DNA from: JALZKA01 sp963734015
Lineage (GTDB): Bacteria > Actinomycetota > Thermoleophilia > Solirubrobacterales > 70-9
Length of the DNA: 64,000 nucleotides
Reading direction: 5' to 3'
Assembly (NCBI GenBank): GCA_963734015.1
Contig: CAVTFG010000005.1
Span: 39,098 to 103,097 of the forward strand
The notes under the pieces: generated by a model
What the model saw: only the letters and a program-made list of their open reading frames with translations
What the model was told of the DNA's origin: nothing
Databases searched by the model: none
In this document: in pieces, positions 9,116-17,253 of the stretch
Layout: each line of letters starts with the position of its first letter
Position numbering within the stretch: position 1 is the stretch's first letter
Made by a program: the position numbers and the translations under genes

Positions 9116-9832
9116 TCAGGCCGCGCGGGGCAGCAGTCCGGCGAGGATGTGCTCTGTCCCCTCGATGTGCTCGCGCATCAGGCCGACGGCGCGGCCGGCG
9201 TCGTGCCTGCGCATCAGCTGCACGAGCTGGTGGTGCTGCGCGTTCGAGTGGGTCAGCACCTGGTCCGGGTGCGCGATCAGCGCGATCAGGTCGGTCATCG
9301 CCCCCTGGACCTCCGTCATCTCGGTCACCAGCCGCGGCGAGCGCGCGGCCTCGGCGACGCCGATGTGGAACCGGATGTCGGCACGACGGTAGTCCTCGAA
9401 ATCGCCGGCTTCGGCCATCTTCTCGACCAGCTCGTCGAGTCGTTCGAGATCGGGCGACTCGGCCCGCTCGCAGGCCAGGATCGTCGCTCCGGTCTCGATC
9501 GCGACCCGGTGTTCGAGCACGGACCACGTGCCCTGGCCGAGCGGCTCGCTCTCCAGCTCCGCCAACGGCGGCGCCTCGGCGACGAAGGTGCCCCCACCCC
9601 GCCCCCGCTGCGCGATCAGGTGACCGCTCTGCGTCAGGGTGGTGAGGGCCTCGCGCAGGGTCGAGCGCGAGATGCGCAGCTCACCGGCCAGCTCGCGCTC
9701 GGGGGGCAGCTTGCTGCCGGGCGCCAACAGGCCGAGACGGATCGCCGTGCCAAGCCGCTCGACCGTCTCCTCGAACGTGGTCGGCGGGCGCACCGGCTGG
9801 AACACCGCTTCGAGGGCTGCATCGCGCGCCAT
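9116..9832 (-). CDS. GntR-family (FadR/FCD-type) transcriptional regulator
   Basis: A 238-residue protein. The N-terminal winged helix (about residues 15-80) contains GLLAPGSKLPPERELAGEL and SRSTLREALTTL, the GntR DNA-recognition signature. The C-terminal FCD domain has DIRFHIGVAEAA and HHQLVQLMRRHD, whose Asp and His residues bind metal or ligand in this subfamily. It is convergent with the FAD-GcvT gene and divergent from glutamine synthetase, so it probably controls this amine/nitrogen cluster. The ATG at 9832 starts just before the DNA-binding domain; a longer frame upstream has no supporting motif. Confidence 0.9.
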   Translation of the reverse strand: MARDAALEAVFQPVRPPTTFEETVERLGTAIRLGLLAPGSKLPPERELAGELRISRSTLREALTTLTQSGHLIAQRGRGGGTFVAEAPPLAELESEPLGQGTWSVLEHRVAIETGATILACERAESPDLERLDELVEKMAEAGDFEDYRRADIRFHIGVAEAARSPRLVTEMTEVQGAMTDLIALIAHPDQVLTHSNAQHHQLVQLMRRHDAGRAVGLMREHIEGTEHILAGLLPRAA

Positions 9833-9860
9833 CGCGCCTACCGTAGCGACCGCCCGGCCG

Positions 9861-9885
9861 CGCGGAAGAATCCGCAGATTCCGCG
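9861..9885. promoter_or_regulatory. Possible GntR operator (inverted repeat)
   Basis: Arms cgcggaa (9861-9867) and ttccgcg (9879-9885) are perfectly inverted, and gcgga/tccgc form a second, nested pair at 9862-9866 and 9871-9875. The site lies 29 bases upstream of the gntR start in the divergent gntR-glnN gap, where an autoregulatory operator would be expected. This is a positional inference only. Confidence 0.3.
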
Positions 9886-10046
9886 ATGGCGGACCGGCCC
9901 TGCCCACCTTTGGACACGCGGATAACCGCTGCCTGGTCGCGGCTGACTAATCTGACCCAACTCTTCCAATCAAACTCGTCGCGGACGAGGCGCGCTCCCC
10001 AGGGGTTCGCGTCCCACGCGCACGCTCAGGAGGCCCGAAAGCAAAG

Positions 10047-12189
10047 ATGGCAAGGATCCGTCAGAAGAACGTCACCGCCGCCCAGTGGAGCCCGAACGGC
10101 GAGGCCCTCGGGACGCTCGATCTCAGCAAGGACGAGGCGTACCCGTTCGCCGAGAACGTGTTCTCCGCGCAGGTCCAGCAGGATCGCCTGTCGCGTGACG
10201 CCTACCGCAAGCTCCAGGGCGTTCTCGAAACCGGCGAGGCCCTCGATCCGGAACTGGCGGACGAGGTGGCCGAGGCGATGAAGGAATGGGCGCTCGAGAA
10301 GGGCGCCACCCACTTCACCCACATGTTCCAGCCGCTGACCGGCCTCACGGCGGAGAAGCACGACTCGTTCTTCGAGCCCGAGGGCGACGGGACCTCGATC
10401 GCGAAGTTCAAGGGGACGGAGCTGATCCAGGGGGAGCCGGACGCCTCCTCGTTCCCGACCGGCGGCGTCCGGGCGACGTTTGAGGCCCGCGGCTACACCG
10501 CCTGGGACCCCACCAGCCCTGCGTTCATCCTCGAGAACCCCAACGGCGCTCTGCTCTGCATCCCCACGGCGTTCGCGTCGTGGACGGGCGAGGCCCTCGA
10601 CATGAAGATCCCCCTCCTGCGCTCGATGGACGCGCTCTCGCGCTCGGCCATCCGGGCGCTGCGCCTGCTCGGAGACGAGGACGCACAGCGCGTGTTCACC
10701 ACGGTCGGCGCCGAGCAGGAGTACTTCCTGATCGACGAGCAGTACTACTTCGAGCGCCCCGACCTGGTCACCACCGGCCGGACCCTGTTCGGCGCCAAGC
10801 CGCCGAAGGGGCACGAGCTCGACGACCACTACTTCGGCTCGATCCCGGAGCGGATCCTGGCCTGCATGCTGGACGCCGAGACCGAGATGGCAAAGCTCGG
10901 CATCCCGGTCAAGACGCGCCACAACGAGGTCGCGCCGAACCAGTACGAGATCGCACCGGTGTTCGAGAACTCGAACGTCGGTTCCGACCACCAGCAGCTG
11001 ATGATGCTGGTGATGCAGTCCGTCGCCCGCCGCTACGGCCTGGTCTGCCTGCTGCACGAGAAGCCCTTCGCGGGCGTCAACGGCTCGGGCAAGCACAACA
11101 ACTGGTCGATGGGCACCGACACCGGCCACAACCTGATGGAGCCGGGCGCCACGCCGGCGGAGAACACCAATTTCCTGTTCTTCTGCGCGGCCGTCATCCA
11201 GGCGGTGAACAAGCACCAGGGCCTGCTGCGCGCCTCGGTTGCGGACATCGGCCAGGACCACCGCCTCGGTGCCAATGAGGCCCCGCCGGCGATCATCTCG
11301 ATCTTCCTCGGCGCCGAGCTGGAGAAGGTCTTCGAGGCGATCGCCACGGGCGAGGGCGACCCGCATACGCCGGGCTCGTTCCTCGAGTTGGGTGCGTCGG
11401 TCTTGCCGCCACTGCCGATGCACGGGGGCGATCGGAACCGCACCTCGCCGTTCGCCTTCACGGGGAACAAGTTCGAGTTCCGCGCGGTGGGATCGAGCGC
11501 GTCGCTCTCGTTCCCGAACACCGTTCTGAACACGGTCGTCGCCCAGGCGATCGACGATCTGGCCGATCAGCTCGAGGCCAAGGGCACCGACGACGTTCCC
11601 GCGGCGGTCGCCGAGATCGTCGGGCAGTCGTACGCCGCCAACAAGGCGGTCTGCTTCGACGGCGACAACTACGCCGAGGAGTGGCACGCCGAGGCGGAGC
11701 AGCGCGGGCTGAAGAACCTGCGCACCACGCCCGACGCGCTTCCCGAGGTGGTCTCGGCACAGACGATCGAGGCGTTCGGCAAGTACGACGTGCTCTCCGA
11801 GCGCGAACTGGAGTCGCGCTATGAGGTGTGGCTCGAGCAGTACGTGATCCGCGCGAACATCGAGGCCGAGACCACGGAGTCGATCGCCCGGACGCTGCTC
11901 CTGCCGGCGGCCCTCCGCTACCTGGCGCTGATCGACGACGCCGAGGTGTCGGTCGCTGACGGGCGAGGTGAAGCCGCTGGTCGAGGAGCTGATCGCCGCG
12001 ATCGGCGATCTCGACCGGGCGAACCAGTACCCGGACGGCGTCGAGGGGCTGGAGCTCGCCGAGTACGCCCGCGACCACCAGCTCGCCGCGATGGCGAAGG
12101 TCCGCGAGGCCGCGGACATCCTGGAGAAGGTCGTCGCGGACGACCTCTGGCCCCTGCCGAAGTACTCCGAGATCCTGTTCATCAAGTAG
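10047..12189 (+). CDS. glnN: Type III glutamine synthetase GlnN (frameshifted near the C-terminus)
   Basis: About 713 residues after correction, the usual size of the GSIII family and much longer than GSI (about 470). Conserved blocks include GAEQEYFLIDEQYY (metal-binding Glu residues), KTRHNEVAPNQYEIAPVFEN, VNGSGKHNNWSMGTDTG and NRTSPFAFTGNKFEFRAVGS, all hallmarks of GSIII. The enzyme makes glutamine from glutamate, ammonium and ATP. The frame is intact to about residue 635 and then shifts at about 11945-11965. The last 75 residues, with LTGEVKPLVEELIAAIGD and the ending PKYSEILFIK, are in the next frame, consistent with one extra base. An AGGAGG lies at 10027-10032, somewhat far from the ATG. 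The association with amine catabolism suggests capture of released ammonium. Confidence 0.92.
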
Positions 12190-12210
12190 ACGCGAGGAAC
12201 CGAGAGCGGC

Positions 12211-13182
12211 TCAGGTCGCCGCGGTCAGCCGCGCGATCGCGGCTTCCGCCTCCGCGACCATCCGGCTGACGATCTCGCCGGCCGGGAGGGTCTCGCGGAT
12301 CAGGCCTGCGGTCTGGCCTGTGAACGGCACGAGCTCGTGCGGGGCGCCGGTCGTAATCGCCTCGATGACCTGCGCCCGCAGCTCCTCGGCCCGCTCGGCG
12401 GCCGGTGAAGGCTCGGCGCGTAGCGCATCGACCCACTCGGTGCCGAGGACCCGCGGCACCACACGGTAGGCGGCCTCGCCCTCCGTCGGAAACAGGGCAG
12501 CCCACGCCTCCAGCCTGACCGCGGCCTCGGACTCGGCCCCGACGATCGCTTCCTTCCACCCGTCGTGCGCGGCCGCCTCATCGGAGGCGAGGAAGCGGGT
12601 CCCGACGTTCGCACCGGCCGCGCCGGCCGCAAGGACCGCGGCCAGCCCTCGCCCGTCCGCAACGCCGCCCGCGGCGAGGACGGGGATCGGATCCACCGCG
12701 TCGACCACCTGCGGCACCAGCGTGAGCGTGCCCGGCGCGGTGACCATCCCCTGGCCTCCCGCCTCGCTGCCCTGGGCGATGATCGCGTCAACGCCCAGGT
12801 CGGCTGCAGCGCGTGCCTGCGTCACCGTGTGGACCTGCTGGAGCACCTTCGCGCCGGCATCCCTCGCGCGTCCCACCAGGTCGCCCGGATCGCCGAGCGC
12901 GAAGGAGATCCCGGTGGGCCGGGCCTCGAGCGTCGCAGCGAACGCGTCCTCGTCCAGTTGCGGGACGACGTGGTTCACGATGAACGGCCGGTCGGTGAGC
13001 TCTCGGACCCGGTCGATCTGACCACCGATCTCCTCGGCCGAGGCGAACAGCGCCGCAAGGCTCCCGATCGCGCCCGCATCGCCGACCGCGGCGACGAGGT
13101 CGGGCGAGGCGGCCGGCCAGATCGGCGCCTGGACGACCGGGACGTCGATCTCGAACAGGTCGCAGAAGCGGGTGCGCGTCAC
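12211..13182 (-). CDS. Nitronate monooxygenase / 2-nitropropane dioxygenase-like flavoenzyme
   Basis: A 323-residue TIM-barrel FMN enzyme. The start region has VPVVQAPIWPAASPDLVAAV, and the middle shows DAIIAQGSEAGGQG and PVLAAGGVADGRGLAAVLAA. These match the FMN-phosphate-binding loops of the nitronate monooxygenase / enoyl-ACP reductase II family. It starts at a GTG at 13180-13182. It is convergent with glnN at a 21-base gap and upstream of no obvious partner. The family oxidises alkyl nitronates or reduces enoyl substrates; the sequence alone does not decide between these. Confidence 0.88.
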   Translation of the reverse strand: MTRTRFCDLFEIDVPVVQAPIWPAASPDLVAAVGDAGAIGSLAALFASAEEIGGQIDRVRELTDRPFIVNHVVPQLDEDAFAATLEARPTGISFALGDPGDLVGRARDAGAKVLQQVHTVTQARAAADLGVDAIIAQGSEAGGQGMVTAPGTLTLVPQVVDAVDPIPVLAAGGVADGRGLAAVLAAGAAGANVGTRFLASDEAAAHDGWKEAIVGAESEAAVRLEAWAALFPTEGEAAYRVVPRVLGTEWVDALRAEPSPAAERAEELRAQVIEAITTGAPHELVPFTGQTAGLIRETLPAGEIVSRMVAEAEAAIARLTAAT

Positions 13183-13195
13183 GCACCCGATCCTC

Positions 13196-14098
13196 TCACC
13201 CCGTCTTCTCGAAGACCAGCCGGTAGTGCTCGAGCAGCTCGCGCTCGAAGCACGCGCTGTTCGCGCTCACGCCCGAGGTGAAGGCGAGGCGGAAGTCGGA
13301 GCTGGTCAGCCAGCGCGGCACGAGCCGCAGCTTCATCAGCCGCTTGCGCCAGCTCGGCTCGGCGAAGCGTGCCCGCCACTGCTTGATCGTCTCGATGTAG
13401 TCGAGGCGGCCGCTGGAGCTCTCGACGAGCCGGAAATGCGGCTCCGCGGTGCGGACGATCTGCTCGCTGCCGAACGGAAGCCACGAGCCGGGGAACTGGT
13501 GCTGCATGAGCGCCAGGTACCACTCGTCGGAGTCCCGCGGGGCGTCGATCGTCACCCGCTTCGGGTCGATCATGTTCGGGCCGAAGACCATCGTCTGGAG
13601 GTAGAGGCGCCCGCCCTCGGGCAGCGTGGTGGCGGTGTTCGCGAACAGCTCGCGGTAGACGTCCTCCTGCCGGCCGGCCCAGTAGTCCTCGGGCGAGCAG
13701 AAGTGCTCGAACGCCCCGAGGCTGGCGACCGCGTCGAACGGCCCGAACGTCTCGCGGGTCACTCGCCGTGCGTCCCGCATGTGGACCTCGAGCCCGTGGC
13801 GGCGGCACGCCTCGGCCTGCGCCCCCGACAGCGTCACGCCCACCCCCTCCCCTCCTCGGTCGCGGACGAAGTTGAGCATCGGCCCCCAGCCCGAGCCGAG
13901 GTCGAGGACGCGGCGCCCGGGGCCGATCCCGATCTGCTCGGCGACGTACTCGTGCTTGCGCCGCTGCGCCTGTTCGAGCGTCATCGAGAAGTCGCCGTCG
14001 TACTTGGCGCCCGAGAAGTCGGCGAGCTCGCCCAGGCTCAGCCGGAAGATCCGGTCGATCAGCGAGTACGTGAACTCCAGGTCGGCGCGGTCAGCCAT
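13196..14098 (-). CDS. SAM-dependent methyltransferase of the cyclopropane-fatty-acid synthase type
   Basis: A 300-residue protein with SAM-binding motif I VLDLGSGWG at about residues 64-72, then VTLSGAQAEACRR and the FDAVASLGAFEHF segment typical of CFA/mycolic acid cyclopropane synthase-like enzymes. These enzymes modify unsaturated acyl chains of membrane lipids. The protein lacks the long N-terminal domain of E. coli Cfa and resembles the shorter actinobacterial forms of about 300 residues. The gene sits 13 bases after the flavoenzyme start region on the same strand and 15 bases before the acyl-CoA dehydrogenase gene, which suggests a lipid-related operon 15265 to 12211. The substrate is not proven. 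Confidence 0.88.
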   Translation of the reverse strand: MADRADLEFTYSLIDRIFRLSLGELADFSGAKYDGDFSMTLEQAQRRKHEYVAEQIGIGPGRRVLDLGSGWGPMLNFVRDRGGEGVGVTLSGAQAEACRRHGLEVHMRDARRVTRETFGPFDAVASLGAFEHFCSPEDYWAGRQEDVYRELFANTATTLPEGGRLYLQTMVFGPNMIDPKRVTIDAPRDSDEWYLALMQHQFPGSWLPFGSEQIVRTAEPHFRLVESSSGRLDYIETIKQWRARFAEPSWRKRLMKLRLVPRWLTSSDFRLAFTSGVSANSACFERELLEHYRLVFEKTG

Positions 14099-14113
14099 CT
14101 AGACAAGGTCCCC

Positions 14114-15265
14114 TTAGGTCATGTGCCGGGCGATCACAACCCGCTGGATCTCGTTCGTTCCCTCGTAGATCTGGGTGATCTTCGCGTCGCGCATCATGCG
14201 TTCCACGGGGTACTCGTTCACGTAGCCGTAACCGCCGAGGACCTGCACGGCCTCCACCGTGACCTCCATGGCGGCGTCGGAGGCGAACAGCTTCGCCATC
14301 GAGCTGTAGAGGCCCAGCTGCGGATCGTTCCGGTCGGCCATGGCGCACGCCTTGTAGAGCAGCTCGCGCGCGGCGGCCGTCTTCGTCTGCATGTCGGCGA
14401 GCTTGAACTGGATGCCCTGCAGCTGGTTGATCGGCTTGCCGAAGGCCGTGCGCTCCTTCGCGTACTCGTTCGCGTAGTCGATCGCCCCCTGGGCGATTCC
14501 GACAGCCTGCGCGCCGGCGCCCAACCGGGTCCGCTCCAGCGTGCCGAGCGCGACCGACATCCCGCGACCGACCTCGCCGATCACGTTCTCCGCCGGGACG
14601 CGAACGTCCTCGAACACCGGCTGCCCGGTCGGCGATCCGTGGATGCCCAGCTTGTGCTCGAACTTCGGCACCGAGAAGCCGGGCGCGTCCTTCTCCACGA
14701 TGAACGCCGAGATTCTGCGCTCGTCGCGGTCGGTCACCGCGAAGACGACGTAGAAGTCGGCGATCCCGGCGTTCGTGATCCAGTTCTTGGTGCCGTTGAT
14801 GACCCAGTCCGATCCGTCCTGCTCGGCGCTGGTGCGCATCGCTCCCGGGTCCGACCCGGCGTCGGGCTCCGACAGGCAGAAGGCCGGCGATTTCTCGCCG
14901 GACGCGCAGTCCGGAAGGAAGCGCTGCTTCAGCTCGTCCGATCCGAACAGCTGGATCGGCAGGGTGCCGAGCTCCTGGACCATCAGGATCAGAGCGACGG
15001 CGGCCGAGGCCTTCGCCAGCTCCTCGACGGCCATCTGGAGCATCAGGGTGCCGGTGCCGGTGCCGCCGTGCTCCTCGGCGAACGGAAGGCCGAGGATGTC
15101 CTGTTCGGCCAGCAGCTGCCGGATGTCCCACGGGTACTCGTCGGTCTGATCGATCTCGGCGGCGCGCGGAGCGACGCGCTCGGTCGCGATCCGGCGCACG
15201 AGATCGCGGAAATCCTCGTGCTCCTGGGGAATCGCGTAGAGGTCGTCGTGGAGCGTCGTCGTCAT
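14114..15265 (-). CDS. Acyl-CoA dehydrogenase
   Basis: A 383-residue member of the short/branched-chain acyl-CoA dehydrogenase family, full length. Visible signatures are FCLSEPDAGSDPGAMRT (FAD and substrate contacts), KNWITNAGIADF, and the C-terminal QIYEGTNEIQR, which holds the catalytic Glu of short-chain and isovaleryl-type enzymes. It oxidises an acyl-CoA to the trans-2-enoyl-CoA, passing electrons to ETF. It begins at an ATG at 15265 and is followed on the same strand by the CFA-type methyltransferase gene, 15 bases on. The chain length preference cannot be read from the sequence. Confidence 0.93.
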   Translation of the reverse strand: MTTTLHDDLYAIPQEHEDFRDLVRRIATERVAPRAAEIDQTDEYPWDIRQLLAEQDILGLPFAEEHGGTGTGTLMLQMAVEELAKASAAVALILMVQELGTLPIQLFGSDELKQRFLPDCASGEKSPAFCLSEPDAGSDPGAMRTSAEQDGSDWVINGTKNWITNAGIADFYVVFAVTDRDERRISAFIVEKDAPGFSVPKFEHKLGIHGSPTGQPVFEDVRVPAENVIGEVGRGMSVALGTLERTRLGAGAQAVGIAQGAIDYANEYAKERTAFGKPINQLQGIQFKLADMQTKTAAARELLYKACAMADRNDPQLGLYSSMAKLFASDAAMEVTVEAVQVLGGYGYVNEYPVERMMRDAKITQIYEGTNEIQRVVIARHMT

Positions 15266-15306
15266 GAATCAATCCTGCCAGCCAGGGCCCGAACGATGCC
15301 GGCCCG

Positions 15307-16488
15307 TCAGTAGACGACGACCTTGCGGCCGATCTCGGCGAACCGGTAGAGGAACTTCGCGTCCGGCTTGGGCACGCGCACGCAGCCATGCGAAGCCGGG
15401 TAGGTCGGGACCTGGGCGTACTCGTGGAAGGCGATGCCCTGGAAGAAGTACGACGCCCACGGCAGCCACTGGCTGAAGGGGACCGACCAGGACATCTTCT
15501 CCTTGCGGAAGACCGAGAACGTGCCAGCCGGTGTGGCGGTGCCGGGCGCGCCGGTCGAGATGTGGATCGCGCGCTTCGTCCGCCCGTTCTGGACGACCAG
15601 CGCCACCCCCTTGTCGCGAAAGACCTCGATCCGCTTCTTGTTCCCGTCGCCCCGCGGCTTCGGCCGGCGCGCATCCTCCAGGGCCGCCCGGGTCAGCGGA
15701 CCGACGATGCCGTCGCGGTCGAGGCCCTCCCAGGACTGGAACGCGATCACCGCCTGCTGGGTCCGATAGCCGTTGATCCCGTCCACGGCCCGTTTGGGGA
15801 GGTAGCGGAGTCGCGCGAGGCGGCGCTGGATCGAGCGCGTGCCCGCGCTCTCGGCGCCCCTGGGCCGGCGCTCGGATTCGGGCCGGCCCTCGGGCTTCGC
15901 GTAGTCGCCTCTCGCGCGTGCGGGCTCGACGCCCACACCGCCCGAGACCACCTTCGCGGACTCGACGTCGGCGAACTGCGTGAGCGTGTAGGTCACCTGG
16001 CCGAGGCGCGCGTCGAGTTCCTGTTGCTGCGCGCGGCTGCGTTTCCCCACCTCCTCGGGAATGCCGGCCACGAAGTCGCGCGAGACGCGCACCGTCGCGG
16101 TGCCGTCCTCCGCGACGTCCACCCCGGCGACCTCGGTACCGGGCGGGATCTGGGTCTGGGCCTCGACCCGTGCCCGGCGTTCGGCCTTCGTCGGGCCGGC
16201 AACCAAAGCCTCGACCGCGGCCGCGACTTCCGATCCCGGCCCCTCCAGGCGCCGTTCGACCTTGCGGAACTGCTCCCCGGAGGTGAAATAGAGGTCGGTG
16301 TGCTCATCGCCGGTTTCCTCTCCGGGCGGCTGCTGCGCCTCATTCCCGTCACCGGACGCAGGCGCTTCGGTTTCGGGCTCGGGCGCCGGGGGCTCGCTGT
16401 CGGAGTCGCCGCCCCCGCAGCCGGCCGCCAACAGGGAAACGATCGCGAGCAGCGCTCCCGCCTGGCCCCGGTGCCGCCGACCCGTCAT
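15307..16488 (-). CDS. L,D-transpeptidase lipoprotein with GerMN and peptidoglycan-binding domains
   Basis: A 393-residue exported protein. A lipoprotein signal with lipobox LLAAGC places the modified Cys at residue 24, followed by an acidic, Pro/Glu-rich spacer. Residues about 60-170 look like a GerMN domain (FTSGEQFRKVERRL, VSRDFVAGIP). Residues about 205-265 are a peptidoglycan-binding repeat (RRLARLRYLP, GYRTQQAVIAFQ). The C-terminal YkuD domain ends with SHGCVRVPKPDAK, holding the catalytic Cys and His. It probably makes 3-3 cross-links in peptidoglycan outside the membrane. The GerMN-PGB-YkuD order is an unusual but plausible fusion. Confidence 0.9.
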   Translation of the reverse strand: MTGRRHRGQAGALLAIVSLLAAGCGGGDSDSEPPAPEPETEAPASGDGNEAQQPPGEETGDEHTDLYFTSGEQFRKVERRLEGPGSEVAAAVEALVAGPTKAERRARVEAQTQIPPGTEVAGVDVAEDGTATVRVSRDFVAGIPEEVGKRSRAQQQELDARLGQVTYTLTQFADVESAKVVSGGVGVEPARARGDYAKPEGRPESERRPRGAESAGTRSIQRRLARLRYLPKRAVDGINGYRTQQAVIAFQSWEGLDRDGIVGPLTRAALEDARRPKPRGDGNKKRIEVFRDKGVALVVQNGRTKRAIHISTGAPGTATPAGTFSVFRKEKMSWSVPFSQWLPWASYFFQGIAFHEYAQVPTYPASHGCVRVPKPDAKFLYRFAEIGRKVVVY

Positions 16489-16513
16489 GCGCGTGGAGGC
16501 TAGCCGGAGGTCG

Positions 16514-16918
16514 CTAGAACGCCGGGGCGGCCTCTCGGAGCGCGCTGCGAATGCGCTCGAGCAGCCATTCGTACGAGCCCGGCTCGCCGAACTCCGCGAT
16601 ACGGCGCCAACCCGCGAGCGCGCGCTCGAGGACGTCGGGCGCGAAGCGGCCGAGCACGGTCACCTCCGCCTTCTCGGTGTTCCCACTGTGGCGGACGGCG
16701 TAGAGCTCCTCCGTGTCAGCGATCCACGCCGCCCGGTAGGTCGCGCCGTGGACACTGCGCCAGTTGAGGCCGAGGTCGCGCTCGAGCGAAGGGCCCCGCC
16801 GCGGGTCCGCGTCGTAAAACGAGCGCATCGCCGGGTCCATGGAGTCGCTGGCGCGCTGGCGCGTCCAGCGGCCGGCCTTCGCGCGGGGACGGTGACGCTG
16901 CTGCTTGGACTCGGGCAC
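16514..16918 (-). CDS. Hypothetical protein, soluble
   Basis: The frame encodes 134 residues from a GTG at 16918, or 151 from an upstream ATG at 16969. The basic N-terminus is followed by a conserved-looking core with FYDADPRRGPSLERDLG, TYRAAWIADTEELYAVRH and VTVLGRFAPDVLERALAGW. No family is recognised. There is no signal peptide or membrane segment. The predicted mix of strands and a C-terminal helix suggests a small folded domain. Start choice is uncertain. Confidence 0.6.
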   Translation of the reverse strand: MPESKQQRHRPRAKAGRWTRQRASDSMDPAMRSFYDADPRRGPSLERDLGLNWRSVHGATYRAAWIADTEELYAVRHSGNTEKAEVTVLGRFAPDVLERALAGWRRIAEFGEPGSYEWLLERIRSALREAAPAF

Positions 16919-17007
16919 AGTTCCGCCAGCATGCCAACGCCGGAGGCAGGCCTCAATGTGGCCCGCCACCGAATCGGGGTGCGGTTATCCGTACGGCGTA
17001 CGGGTGC

Positions 17008-17100
17008 TCAGAACCCGCCGTTCATCGAAACCGCCAAGGCGAAGCCGGTCGTCATCGCCAGCAATAGGAAAGCCACAGCCGTCTTCGTCGTGCGTGTCAT
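17008..17100 (-). CDS. 30-residue single-pass membrane peptide
   Basis: A short frame starts at the ATG at 17098-17100 and ends at TGA 17008-17010. It encodes a basic start (MTRTTKTAV) followed by a hydrophobic helix (AFLLLAMTTGFALAV) and the end SMNGGF. A GAGGGG lies 6 bases before the ATG, a good ribosome site. It fills part of an otherwise empty 330-base gap between the soluble hypothetical gene and the MFS gene. A small membrane-inserted peptide is likely; the function is unknown. Confidence 0.5.
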   Translation of the reverse strand: MTRTTKTAVAFLLLAMTTGFALAVSMNGGF

Positions 17101-17253
17101 TCACATCCCCTCGGTCCGATGCCCCGGACGATGCAGTCAACCGTCCTCCGGGACCGCCGACAAGCGCCTGGCGGAAAGTTCACCCAATATGGGGATCATG
17201 GGTTTCGGTAAGCCGAGTACCTGCTTCCAGGTGCCCGGCTCGGTGCCCTGGGC

